Both the position numbers and the translations under genes were made by a program. Source: CALCKU01 sp964534845 (GTDB taxonomy: Bacteria > Pseudomonadota > Alphaproteobacteria > Caulobacterales > Maricaulaceae). From it: 35,715 nt of DNA. The DNA is taken from assembly GCA_964534845.1 (NCBI GenBank), contig CAZHPV010000022.1:1-35715 (forward strand), read 5' to 3'. Positions 23,957-32,490 of this stretch are shown here, piece by piece (the first letter of the stretch is position 1; each line of letters opens with the position of its first letter). Under the pieces are notes generated by a model. The model did not search any database and had not been told where the DNA came from. It worked only from the letters and a program-made list of their open reading frames with translations.

Positions 23957-24185
23957 GATAAAGTCCTAAATTATCTCCACTTCTGATGCCTTAGGGCGAG
24001 ACCCTCTACCCAAGACACTCGAAAAATTAAATCACGCTCTGACAAAGTCAAAGCCTCCTATCTCACGCCAAAACCGGCGTAAGTTGCTATCACATCAAAG
24101 CCTGAAAAGCTTTGAACAGTTAAGTATAGTTGGCGAGGCATGCCCGCCATTGACGTCTGGGACCGATCTTACATTCGTAAAAATT
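23957..24185. other. Intergenic gap inside the alginate operon
   Basis: 229 bp between the reductase and kinase genes. It holds two small inverted repeats: ACGCC/GGCGT (24065-24080) and TCAAAGC/GCTTTGA (24095-24115). Neither is followed by a T-tract on the minus strand. No ATACCAAT-type operator was seen here. They may be mRNA-processing hairpins. Confidence 0.4.
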
Positions 24186-24941
24186 TTACGAGAAGAACAG
24201 GCCGCCATTAATATCAATATTTGCACCGGTAATATAAGAAGACTTATCAGAAGCCAGATATACAACCGTATCCGCGCAATCATCAGGATGGCCTTGACGA
24301 CGCATAGGAACATTGGCTTCAAGATTTTTACGCGCGGCGTCCGGCGTAAATGTATCATGGAACGTCGTATCGATCATACCCGGGCAAAGTGCGTTTACGC
24401 GAATACCTTGCGGACCAAGTTCCTTAGCCATTGAACGGGTAAATGTAATGACAGCACCTTTAGATGCTGAATAAGCACTTGCGCCGCCGCCGCCGCCGTC
24501 ACGTCCAGCCAATGAGGCCAGATTTACGATGGAGCTTCCTGATGGCATATGCGGCACTACGGCCTGTGTTACCAGGAAAGTTGAATTGAAATTCAAGAAC
24601 ATAACCTCATTAAGAAAATCCTCGTCCATCTCAGGCAGTTTCTTGCGCGCAATCAAACCTCCAACATTATTGACAAGCACACCGATATCCTTGCCGTATG
24701 CTTTTTGGGTTTGGGCGATAAGGCTTTCAACGTCCGCCTTTTTTGTCATATCGCCTTTGACGGCGGTCGCTTTGCCGCCTGCCGCTTTAACGGCTGCTAC
24801 GGTTTCATCGGCTGCCGCCTGATTTGAGTTGAAGTTAACGACCACATTGCAGCCTTCTTGTCCAAGCTTGACTGCGCATGAACGTCCAATGTCCCGAGAA
24901 CCGCCTGTTACGATCGCTGTTTTACCTTTAAGATTACTCAT
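24186..24941 (-). CDS. SDR oxidoreductase, probable DEH reductase of alginate catabolism
   Basis: A 251-residue classical short-chain dehydrogenase. The cofactor motif is TGGSRDIG (12-19), with Asp in place of the usual middle Gly; NNVGG (91-95) is the second nucleotide motif. The catalytic triad is S143, Y157, K161 (YSASK), preceded by a run of five glycines (149-153). In alginate-degrading bacteria an SDR in this gene position reduces 4-deoxy-L-erythro-5-hexoseulose uronate (DEH) to KDG with NAD(P)H; sequence alone would only say FabG-like SDR. The ribosome site AGGA is clear before ATG 24941. The 62-bp gap after the transporter gene suggests co-transcription. Confidence 0.87.
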   Translation of the reverse strand: MSNLKGKTAIVTGGSRDIGRSCAVKLGQEGCNVVVNFNSNQAAADETVAAVKAAGGKATAVKGDMTKKADVESLIAQTQKAYGKDIGVLVNNVGGLIARKKLPEMDEDFLNEVMFLNFNSTFLVTQAVVPHMPSGSSIVNLASLAGRDGGGGGASAYSASKGAVITFTRSMAKELGPQGIRVNALCPGMIDTTFHDTFTPDAARKNLEANVPMRRQGHPDDCADTVVYLASDKSSYITGANIDINGGLFFS

Positions 24942-25003
24942 TTAATTTTCCTGTAGTTAATAAGTTAATTCGAGTTAGAGTTTATTTGAATTTAGTAGCG
25001 AGG

Positions 25004-26275
25004 CTACCGTGGTTTAAGAGGTTCAATTTTTGGAATTAAAATCCAGACACTTAAGACCGCTAAAACAGCGAGTGCGACGCCAATGATAAAGGCTGGCATA
25101 TAACTCTCTGTGGTAATGATGGGCACGACCCAAACCAATCCAGCCGCAGCAAGTTTAGCCGCTGTCCCGGCATAGCCGGCCAATGACCCAACAGCTTTCG
25201 AACTGTAAAGGTCACTTGGAAGCGTTTGAACATTACCGATGGCCGTTTGGAACCCAAACAGAATGAGCGCCATAATTAAAACAGCCAAAATCGGCGTAGA
25301 CGCAACAGACATAGCGAGCAGAGCTGGGATCATAATCGCCGCACCTAAGGTAATAACAAACTTACGTGTCTTATTCACTGTCCAGCCTTTACCCAGCAAG
25401 TTTTGCGCTAAGAGACCGCCAAACCACGCTCCAAACATCGCGCCGACATATGGCACCCAAGCATAGAGGCCAAGTTCTTTGACGTTGAATCCAAAACTAT
25501 CAATGAGGTAAATCGGAATCCACGCAACGAATAACCACCAAATAGGATCGATAAACATGGCCGGTAGAATAGCCCCCCAAGTTTCTTTACGGCCGAGCAT
25601 TTCAGTCGTTGACGGGTTATAGTCAGATTCCTCTTCTCCATCATCGGTTTTAACCAACTGACCAGAGAGAATATATTCACGCTCTTTAGGATCAAGCCAA
25701 GGATGATCCTCTGGCTTGGCTTTGTAAATGATCAGCCAAGGTATAAGCCACAGCAGACCAATAGCACCAATCGCGATAAAGATGGCTTTCCATCCCATGA
25801 ATGCAGCTAATAACGCCAATATAATTGGCGAAAGAATACCGCCTATGGCCGCACCGGAGTTAAATATACCTTGTGCGAGAGCGCGCTCATGGACGGGAAA
25901 CCATTCCGCATTTGCTTTCGACGCTCCTGGCCAGTTACCTGCTTCAGAAACACCTAACAAAACGCGAAAGACTTGAAAGGTCAGCACGCTTGAACCCAAA
26001 GCATGGAGTGCGGTTGCAATAGACCAAACACCGATTGAGAGAACAAATCCGATCCGTGTTCCGAGCCAATCGAAAATCTTACCAAAAATAGTTTGCCCAA
26101 AAGCATAAGCCAAAACGAACACACCAAAAATATTGGCATAGTCCTGATTTGAAAAGTTGTATTCTGCTTTAATTTCAGGCCACAAAATGCCTAAAGCACC
26201 GCGGTCAATATAATTGATAACGGTCGCCAATGCGACAAGGCCAACAACAGCCCATCTTAAATTCCCCTTCATCAT
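25004..26275 (-). CDS. MFS uronate transporter (ExuT/ACS family)
   Basis: A 423-residue, twelve-helix major facilitator of the anion:cation symporter (hexuronate) group. It opens with RWAVVGLVALATVINYIDRGALGILWPEIK, has the loop 2-3 motif FGKIFDWLGTRIGF, and SEAGNWPGASKANAEWFP around residue 115, a typical ACS/ExuT stretch. The ATG overlaps the kdgF stop (ATGA, 26272-26275), so it is translationally coupled. In context it should import the unsaturated monouronate or DEH made by the PL17 lyase; the cargo is inferred from neighbours, not from specific residues. Confidence 0.88.
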   Translation of the reverse strand: MMKGNLRWAVVGLVALATVINYIDRGALGILWPEIKAEYNFSNQDYANIFGVFVLAYAFGQTIFGKIFDWLGTRIGFVLSIGVWSIATALHALGSSVLTFQVFRVLLGVSEAGNWPGASKANAEWFPVHERALAQGIFNSGAAIGGILSPIILALLAAFMGWKAIFIAIGAIGLLWLIPWLIIYKAKPEDHPWLDPKEREYILSGQLVKTDDGEEESDYNPSTTEMLGRKETWGAILPAMFIDPIWWLFVAWIPIYLIDSFGFNVKELGLYAWVPYVGAMFGAWFGGLLAQNLLGKGWTVNKTRKFVITLGAAIMIPALLAMSVASTPILAVLIMALILFGFQTAIGNVQTLPSDLYSSKAVGSLAGYAGTAAKLAAAGLVWVVPIITTESYMPAFIIGVALAVLAVLSVWILIPKIEPLKPR

Positions 26276-26631
26276 GAGCTAGGCCCCTTCTTATAATCCT
26301 CAAAAAAATCTTCCCGAATAGGGGAGAACATATCCAGTAAAACGCCCGCCTCTACACAAATAGCCCCGTGACGTATATTAGGCGGCACAAAATAGCTATC
26401 CCCCGCCTTTTGCCGGGTCGTTACACCATCAATCGTCACGTCAAACACACCGCTTTCAATATAGCTTACCTGTGAATGGTAATGCTCGTGTTGATAGCCT
26501 TCGGCACCTGTTTCGAACACCGCTTTCACGAGTAACAAATCATCATTATGCCCGAGTATTTGGCGTTTAATGCCAGGATCGACATCCTCCATTTCAACGC
26601 GATCTCCAAAAAGGAAATGTGGACTTTGCAT
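26272..26631 (-). CDS. kdgF: KdgF-type cupin, unsaturated uronate ring-opening enzyme
   Basis: ATG 26631 is chosen over the open frame upstream because GGAGG lies nine bases before it and KdgF proteins begin about here (119 residues, beginning MQSPHFLFGDRVEMED). It is a single cupin barrel: GYQHEHYHSQVSYIESG gives the metal-binding His/His/Gln set, and PPNIRHGAICVEAG the last His. KdgF speeds the conversion of 4,5-unsaturated monouronates to linear DEH or DKI. The ribosome site is encoded by the last codons of the PL17 gene, whose stop is one base from this start, and the 3' end overlaps the transporter start. Tight coupling of lyase, cupin and transporter is clear. Confidence 0.9.
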   Translation of the reverse strand: MQSPHFLFGDRVEMEDVDPGIKRQILGHNDDLLLVKAVFETGAEGYQHEHYHSQVSYIESGVFDVTIDGVTTRQKAGDSYFVPPNIRHGAICVEAGVLLDMFSPIREDFFEDYKKGPSS

Positions 26632-26632
26632 A

Positions 26633-28813
26633 TTAAGTGCCTCCGTTATAGTGCTGTTTATGGGCGTTAGAGTGAAACAGGTGTTGCGGTCCGGACCATT
26701 GCATTTCGCGGCCATTTACCGTGACACTATGTGCTTTCTCTGGGTCAACATCCCCGGAAATCCCCAAGCCGATCACCTCTCCGCTTTTCGTTTCCAAAAG
26801 CACGAATTCATCGGGGCCGTTTTCAAAATGACTCACAGATTTTATCAGGCTATGGCTATCACGTGTATATTCGACCGTCGGGTTATATTCTCCGTGAGGT
26901 TCAATGGCGGAAACAAAAGACACGCCGTCATCTGAACGACTCCGTAAAATGAAGGCTGGCTCGCGGCGTAAATTGAAATTCGGATCAGAGGCTCCAGTTT
27001 CCGCAAAGATGACTTTTGTATTATTCGGCACAGATGACGTTACGGTATAAAACCGCCTATCCTTCAAGAAGGTAATCTGAGACAAGCCGTCTGTTGCCGC
27101 GCTTTCCGCCAAGTTCCAGAGATATTGATATCCGTTTTTTTGGCCCAGCAAAGCCCGTTCGCTTGAAATGGCCTGTACGTCAAAATTGGTTTCCACCAGC
27201 TGACCATTATAATGGAAGGGTAGATCATATTGATGGGTTTTATCGGCATGTGCCTCAACCAGATCAATAATCACAGGGGCTGATAAAGCATAGTCCTCTA
27301 TGATTGCTACAGACCGGCTTAAGCTTACATCATCATAAGCCGTATCTATTTCGGCGGAGGCAATTTTAACAGCGCCCTCACCCTGAAAAGGGCCTAATTG
27401 GGGTGCGAATTTATTACCGGTATTTGTATTTGATTTAAAATGACTGACCTCATCCACAACCAGAGCATTATGGGCAATGGTTTGTTTGGCGTATAAATTA
27501 TTTTCCGGCAGATAGTGCCCGCCATATTTGGCCTCAATATTCAAGAAGCGGGCGGCCCCGTAATCCCTTAATATCTCATAGCCGCGATCATAAACCAGCA
27601 GACCCATCTTATCGAAATGTCCGTGTCCAAGACCTTGAGAGGTGTTTTTCATAACCACTGTGAGGTCGTCTGGATCAGAGGAGGCACGCAAAATATCAAG
27701 CGCCCCGTTTTTCCCGTCCGGTCCGTCAGACAGGCGCATTGAACGGTAATTAAAAGGCTCGACCTTGCCTGCAACTAAATCTTGCGCAACAGCCCGGCTT
27801 TGCGGCGTCAGCACAAATTTTCCTTGGGCGTGGGCAACGGATAATAATCCGGGGTCTTGGCTAAGATCATAGGCAATGGATACGCCGTATAACAATTCGG
27901 TTGTCGCAATATCCTTATCTTTAATCGCGTCATTAATCGGAAAGAAAAGCCCGCCATAGCTTTGCTGAATAGTGCTATAAATGGCCTTTTTCAGAATACC
28001 GTCACGATGGGCAAATATATTCTTTTCCGGTTTATTTTCGTCAACGGCTTGCGCAAAAACAACAAAGGGCATTAAGGCATAACGCTGATAATAAGGCCCT
28101 TCATTATAATAGCCGTCGGGTGAAAAGAGCACATCCATTTGCTTGAGAAAACCGGCCTCGCCCGATTTATCCAATCCCATCAAAGCCTGATCCACGTAAT
28201 CATCATCGCCAAGGGCAAATCCTGTTAAACCGACCGCTGCTGTGGCCCATGTGCCGTGATTATGTATTTTATCAAAAGTTTCGGGTGAGCCTTTTGAAAG
28301 AAAATCTGCCATATTGCGCAATAAATTCGTCTCTATATGCGCGCGGGTCTCATCGTTTAACTGGTCTTTAACAGCCCCGTAACCCTGAGCGACGTGGACA
28401 AGCCACCAACTTTCATTGAGGTTTTGCCAGAACATACGACCGGGCGATTGCTCTTTCTTGGCCGGATGAATGCCCCAAGCGGGGTATAAATCGGCATAGG
28501 ACGTCATAAGCTTTGTGGCGAACTCGGCATAGCCTGCCTTGCCGGTTAGTTTATAAAGCTGGGCAGAATCATAAATGAGCTTTGCATTATTCTTATGCTG
28601 CTCATGCGTATACCCACCGCCCGCATCCTTAGGAACAGGAATGGCTATGCTTTGCGCATCCAAAGCGTCAATTCGGCTCTGGGCCGCGAGTAAAACCTGA
28701 TCAAAATCCGGGCCCTGATATTGTCTTTTAACGGACTGCGTCGGTTCTCCCGAACAAGAAGCAAGGAACCCAAAGCTCATTAAACAGGCCGCAATATGTG
28801 TTTTAAAACCCAT
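26633..28813 (-). CDS. PL17 oligoalginate lyase, lipid-anchored
   Basis: A 726-residue lyase with lipobox FLASC (Cys20). An alpha/alpha-toroid alginate-lyase domain spans about residues 65-330 and a heparinase II/III-type beta-sandwich about 380-620. Residues matching the PL17 active site are visible: N185-H186 in DKIHNHGTWATA and Y242 in GPYYQRYAL, 56 residues after the histidine as in Alg17C, plus YGGHYLPENNLYAKQ and IAHNALVVDE. PL17 enzymes act from the chain end and release unsaturated monouronate. It is likely periplasmic or on the outer membrane. It starts two bases after the PL6 stop with no strong ribosome site, so it depends on coupling. Confidence 0.94.
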   Translation of the reverse strand: MGFKTHIAACLMSFGFLASCSGEPTQSVKRQYQGPDFDQVLLAAQSRIDALDAQSIAIPVPKDAGGGYTHEQHKNNAKLIYDSAQLYKLTGKAGYAEFATKLMTSYADLYPAWGIHPAKKEQSPGRMFWQNLNESWWLVHVAQGYGAVKDQLNDETRAHIETNLLRNMADFLSKGSPETFDKIHNHGTWATAAVGLTGFALGDDDYVDQALMGLDKSGEAGFLKQMDVLFSPDGYYNEGPYYQRYALMPFVVFAQAVDENKPEKNIFAHRDGILKKAIYSTIQQSYGGLFFPINDAIKDKDIATTELLYGVSIAYDLSQDPGLLSVAHAQGKFVLTPQSRAVAQDLVAGKVEPFNYRSMRLSDGPDGKNGALDILRASSDPDDLTVVMKNTSQGLGHGHFDKMGLLVYDRGYEILRDYGAARFLNIEAKYGGHYLPENNLYAKQTIAHNALVVDEVSHFKSNTNTGNKFAPQLGPFQGEGAVKIASAEIDTAYDDVSLSRSVAIIEDYALSAPVIIDLVEAHADKTHQYDLPFHYNGQLVETNFDVQAISSERALLGQKNGYQYLWNLAESAATDGLSQITFLKDRRFYTVTSSVPNNTKVIFAETGASDPNFNLRREPAFILRSRSDDGVSFVSAIEPHGEYNPTVEYTRDSHSLIKSVSHFENGPDEFVLLETKSGEVIGLGISGDVDPEKAHSVTVNGREMQWSGPQHLFHSNAHKQHYNGGT

Positions 28814-28815
28814 AT

Positions 28816-31092
28816 TTACAAACCCGTATTATCCGAAATCTGAGCCGTAGGCTCCAGACCACTATTTAACTCAAATACCTTTGGCCCCTTAGTCGATACA
28901 AAATCATTTTCATAGATTTTTGTCTTGGGCTCTCCAACCGTATGATTAATCAGGAAAGGCTCGACATTTTTGAAACTATTGCCCGAAATATCGCTCACCT
29001 GAACACCGTGCAGATAAAGGGAAGACTTTGATTTATTCCGGCTGCCCTTACCTATATTTTCAAGGGACGATTCTGTTAATAGGAAGTGCGGTCCAAAAGT
29101 ACTTTCATCGCGTCCGCCTCTGTAATAATCGACAATATCACCTTCAATATCTTTAAAGCTTGAATCCTTAATGGTGAGATATTCAGCATTATAAATGCCG
29201 TAATCATCATCTTCTCGGTCTAGCTGTAAAATAGCGCCGCTAACATTCTCGAAACTAGAATTTTCAATCCGTATATTATCGGCAAATGTACCCTTACTAG
29301 CAGTAACAATATTGAAAGAATGATTAGTGTCCATATCAGATATTTTACTATCAATAATTTCGAGACGATAATTTTCCAACATAGAATAAGGGCTGGTACG
29401 GATAACGGAATTGCCCGCATAATCCGGGCTATCTTCGCCTGAAATATCAAGATTTATCAGCTGCAAACTGCCGCCGTCGAGAATTTCAAATAAGGCGGAG
29501 CGCTCAAATGTGAGCTTTACTTCGCCCTCACCTCTTATGGTTACGGGCTTGTCGAGTTTCAAAAATTTCCGAACAACATAATGACCAGGCGCAAGCGAGA
29601 TAACATCGCCTGCCTCCGCCGCTCTCAAAGTCTTAAATAAGAGGCCATCTTGGGCTTCGATAGAATGTGTCTTTCCAGATCCAAAGGGAACAATAGGCTC
29701 CTTTTTTGGATACCATGCCACGCCTGTTTGGTCCTTTTTAGTCACCGCAAGGTCGCGCGATATCCCTGCTTCTACATCACCAGACGGATATAAAAGCCCG
29801 TTTCCAGCACGGGTCATGGTAACGCTTTGCTTTTCAAATCCCGATGCAAACTCTGGTAGCGCGGCAGAGGCCAGTATATTTTGTTTAAAATCAATGCCGG
29901 ACATATCATCATAGACGGTGAAAACGTCGCGATCATCTTCATTGAAAATAAAGTTTTGCGCAAACTGGCTCTCAACAGGTATAGCACTACGTTCGCTATC
30001 ACTCCCTGCACCTAGTTGAATATTATCACTATTTATGAGGGTGTTATTTTCAATACGGGCATTTTTAACCTGATGATAGCGATTAATCGGAGAGTTAGGC
30101 ACGCCGTTCATCACAACCAAAGCCCCGCCAAAACGTGTCCCTTTCAAGCCTTCCATGTAATTATTCTGGATGGTTTGCCCGGCATTAATAACGCGAATTC
30201 CGCCAGTATGATCGACCCCGTTACCAAAAAAGACATTCCCCTCAACAAGCGTATCATTACCGTGACGCATAGTCAGCGTGCCGCGCGACTCAAAGAAAGT
30301 ATTGTTGCGGATAATGTTTTTACCCGATTTGCTGGAAATGATTTCAAGTTCACCGTCGCAGCGATCAAAATAATTATTTTCAACGACCGTATGGCTATTG
30401 GTCAAAGAATAATGACTTGTACCTATACGCAATGTTTCCCCGCCATTTGAACCCAAAATGGGCCGCGGGCCAAAATAATTATGATCAATTCTGTGGTGAT
30501 TTTCCTGACTACTTTCCGTGTTTAACCGCACAGCCATTGTCACGCCTTTATTGCGCTTGCCAACAAGGTGGTTATGGTCAAACCGATTGTTTTTGCCATA
30601 CATCATGACCCAAAAATCGGCTTCCTGTCGCTCTACCTGATTAAAATTATCAATAACGACTTCAGTTACACGGGAATTATTCGCAAGATCATTTTTGTTA
30701 CGTCGAAAACTGATAACTTCCTGTGTCGGTGTATGCCCATCTTTGAAGACAAGTCCCGAGACTTCCAGATAATCCCCCGCCAGTCGCAAATTGGACTGAC
30801 CCGACAAGATCACCTCGCCCTTTGTCTCTGCCGTTAATCGGATGGGCTCGTCTTGAGTGCCTTCACCCGTAAAGAGAATTTCAAAATCCTCCCAGACACC
30901 ATTAGCCAATGTGATTGTATCGCCCGGTTCAAGATTTTCCACCGCGTCAAAATAAGCCTGCTGATCTTCAACTAAAATGGCGTGACTATCCCCAGAACTT
31001 TCACAGGCTGAGAGAGGCAAAATTGCTAAAGCGGTAAACGCAACCAGATATGAAGCAGACGAAATACGCGAAGACTTACGCTTGAACACCAT
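28816..31092 (-). CDS. PL6 alginate lyase (two beta-helix domains), lipid-anchored
   Basis: A 758-residue lyase of the chondroitinase B/PL6 type with lipobox LPLSAC (Cys30). The N-terminal parallel beta-helix (about 35-420) carries the catalytic pair K255 in ELEIISSKSG and R276 in GTLTMRHGN; their 21-residue spacing equals that of K220/R241 in AlyGC, and E248/E250 correspond to the calcium-binding acids. A second beta-helix (about 470-750) is non-catalytic in AlyGC-like enzymes. PL6 enzymes cut alginate blocks by beta-elimination. This is the first gene of the lyase operon, with a promoter and a palindromic operator directly upstream. Confidence 0.94.
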   Translation of the reverse strand: MVFKRKSSRISSASYLVAFTALAILPLSACESSGDSHAILVEDQQAYFDAVENLEPGDTITLANGVWEDFEILFTGEGTQDEPIRLTAETKGEVILSGQSNLRLAGDYLEVSGLVFKDGHTPTQEVISFRRNKNDLANNSRVTEVVIDNFNQVERQEADFWVMMYGKNNRFDHNHLVGKRNKGVTMAVRLNTESSQENHHRIDHNYFGPRPILGSNGGETLRIGTSHYSLTNSHTVVENNYFDRCDGELEIISSKSGKNIIRNNTFFESRGTLTMRHGNDTLVEGNVFFGNGVDHTGGIRVINAGQTIQNNYMEGLKGTRFGGALVVMNGVPNSPINRYHQVKNARIENNTLINSDNIQLGAGSDSERSAIPVESQFAQNFIFNEDDRDVFTVYDDMSGIDFKQNILASAALPEFASGFEKQSVTMTRAGNGLLYPSGDVEAGISRDLAVTKKDQTGVAWYPKKEPIVPFGSGKTHSIEAQDGLLFKTLRAAEAGDVISLAPGHYVVRKFLKLDKPVTIRGEGEVKLTFERSALFEILDGGSLQLINLDISGEDSPDYAGNSVIRTSPYSMLENYRLEIIDSKISDMDTNHSFNIVTASKGTFADNIRIENSSFENVSGAILQLDREDDDYGIYNAEYLTIKDSSFKDIEGDIVDYYRGGRDESTFGPHFLLTESSLENIGKGSRNKSKSSLYLHGVQVSDISGNSFKNVEPFLINHTVGEPKTKIYENDFVSTKGPKVFELNSGLEPTAQISDNTGL

Positions 31093-31148
31093 ATGACCTA
31101 TCTCTTCCCTTTATCTTGGAATCTAAGTTCCACTTATCGTAGAATTAA

Positions 31149-31177
31149 AATATCGAAGTTTAAGAGAGGAATGTCAA
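31149..31177 (-). promoter_or_regulatory. Sigma-70 promoter of the alginate operon
   Basis: Minus strand: -35 TTGACA (31177-31172, perfect), 17-base spacer, -10 GATATT (31154-31149, four of six). It lies about 57 bp before the PL6 start; the operator ends 10 bp upstream of the -35. Confidence 0.7.
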
Positions 31178-31187
31178 CCAATATATT

Positions 31188-31210
31188 ATACCAATTTGCT
31201 ATATTGGTAT
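31188..31210. promoter_or_regulatory. Palindromic operator of the alginate operon
   Basis: ATACCAAT (31188-31195), seven-base spacer, ATTGGTAT (31203-31210); the match extends by one more pair (T...A) outside. The same design occurs at 32227-32249. The likely binder is the FadR-type regulator encoded directly beside it. The half-sites point outward compared with the classical uronate-regulator site ATTGGTATACCAAT, so the assignment is inference. Confidence 0.75.
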
Positions 31211-31217
31211 AACTTTA

Positions 31218-31964
31218 TTAAACGAGTTGCTTGGTTATGTGATACCGGGCCCGACTTTCAGAGGCTTTACGCTTTACTTCTTGATAAGCCTCTTCTTCGG
31301 TTGCCTCTAGAAGAGCATCAATCATACGGGTAAAATGCGCGCGCATTGCTTGCCGCGCCCCAGAGGAGTCTTTCTTTTTCAAAGCTTCCAAAATGGCCAT
31401 ATGCTCATCTTCGCGATGGCTGGAATCCTTATCGCATACGGTTCGGTAAACGCGTTGCAATTGAGACGCCTCGGTTCGCATTTGCCACATACTATCGATC
31501 ACAAACATAATCGCATGATTATTGGTGGAGCGGGCTATCGTATTGTGAAAGGCTGCATCGGCTTCGTCTGGCGTCATGTCACTCTCTATCTTGCCTGACA
31601 TAATCTCAATATAATCTTCCAGCTCCTCAATGACTTCATCCGTGATTATCGGCGCCGCCAAGGCAGCGGCCTCAGCCTCAAACAAGGCGCGGGCTTCCGT
31701 CAATTCGAACGGCCCGACTTTAGGTAATCCCTTTAGGTTTGCATTACTGCCGTCGAGCACATAAGCGCCTGAACCCACTTTTATTTCAAGTCGCCCTTGA
31801 GCCTGCAGAGAAATCTCCGCCTCACGCACGGCCACACGGCTCACCCCGAACTTTTCAGCCAAATCCCGCTCACCGGGCAATCGGCTACCCGGTGGGAAAA
31901 TTCCGGAGTCTATAAGTTCCAAAATTTGATTTGCGACTTTATGATAAAGACGTTTTTCAGCCAT
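31218..31964 (-). CDS. FadR-subfamily GntR transcriptional regulator
   Basis: The frame opens at a TTG (31970), but ATG 31964 gives the natural start MAEKRLYHKVANQ and 248 residues. The winged helix is at about residues 5-70: GIFPPGSRLPGERDLAEKFG, VSRVAVREAEISLQAQGRLE, then the wing VGSGAYVL. The C-terminal FCD domain (about 90-225) keeps the metal/ligand residues: D and H in DAAFHNTIA, H in EDEHMAIL and H in MRAHFTRM. FCD regulators sense small carboxylic acids such as uronates or KDG. It is adjacent to the lyase operon on the same strand, with the operator between them, so it is the probable local regulator. A half-site lies directly upstream of its start, compatible with autoregulation. 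Confidence 0.9.
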   Translation of the reverse strand: MAEKRLYHKVANQILELIDSGIFPPGSRLPGERDLAEKFGVSRVAVREAEISLQAQGRLEIKVGSGAYVLDGSNANLKGLPKVGPFELTEARALFEAEAAALAAPIITDEVIEELEDYIEIMSGKIESDMTPDEADAAFHNTIARSTNNHAIMFVIDSMWQMRTEASQLQRVYRTVCDKDSSHREDEHMAILEALKKKDSSGARQAMRAHFTRMIDALLEATEEEAYQEVKRKASESRARYHITKQLV

Positions 31965-31972
31965 ATACAATT

Positions 31973-31980
31973 ATACCAAT
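31973..31980. promoter_or_regulatory. Operator half-site at the regulator gene start
   Basis: A single ATACCAAT, eight bases upstream of the regulator ATG. A one-mismatch copy ATACCGAT follows at 32005-32012, 32 bp away (about three helical turns). No paired ATTGGTAT is present. Possible weak autoregulation. Confidence 0.4.
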
Positions 31981-32226
31981 TTAGAGAACTCCCTCTCATT
32001 GCATATACCGATTTTTTTAGAAATGAAAAGCAAAATTTTTATTTTATCAGAAAAACAGTCGCAATTTTGCCTTGAAAACACTAATAAAACACATTAAAAT
32101 CATATATTTAGAGCCAAACCTAGCATTTTTCTTAGCTCCCGATAGCGTATTGCGCATTGATTCTGCAATGTAAGCATTATTCCAGAATTTTAGAATCATT
32201 ACGCAAAATAGTGACGAAAGATGGAA

Positions 32227-32249
32227 ATACCAATTAAATTAATTGGTAT
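32227..32249. promoter_or_regulatory. Palindromic operator upstream of the autotransporter
   Basis: ATACCAATTAA, one central A, TTAATTGGTAT: a perfect palindrome with 11-bp arms, containing ATACCAAT-N7-ATTGGTAT exactly as at 31188-31210. It sits 6 bp upstream of the proposed -35. Confidence 0.8.
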
Positions 32250-32255
32250 ATAAAA

Positions 32256-32285
32256 TTGATTGACAATCGCGCACAGACCTATAAT
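32256..32285 (+). promoter_or_regulatory. Sigma-70 promoter of the autotransporter gene
   Basis: -35 TTGATT (32256-32261), 18-base spacer, -10 TATAAT (32280-32285, perfect). A TTGACA at 32260-32265 overlaps but is only 14 bases from the -10. The leader to ATG 32491 would be about 200 nt. Confidence 0.6.
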
Positions 32286-32490
32286 GTTATTAACTATAAT
32301 ATTTCAGGTAAGGCATTTATAACACGACCATCAGAAAAACGAAGTATAAAAATTTGAAAAAGAGCCGAAATAAAAAACGCCGATTTTCATGACTTCCCCT
32401 AAATCTGAGCATACCCCCGCAAGGCGGATATGCAAACGGTACGTAAACACACCTCTATCTGGAAAGATGCATTCTAACGCGGGAGAAAAC

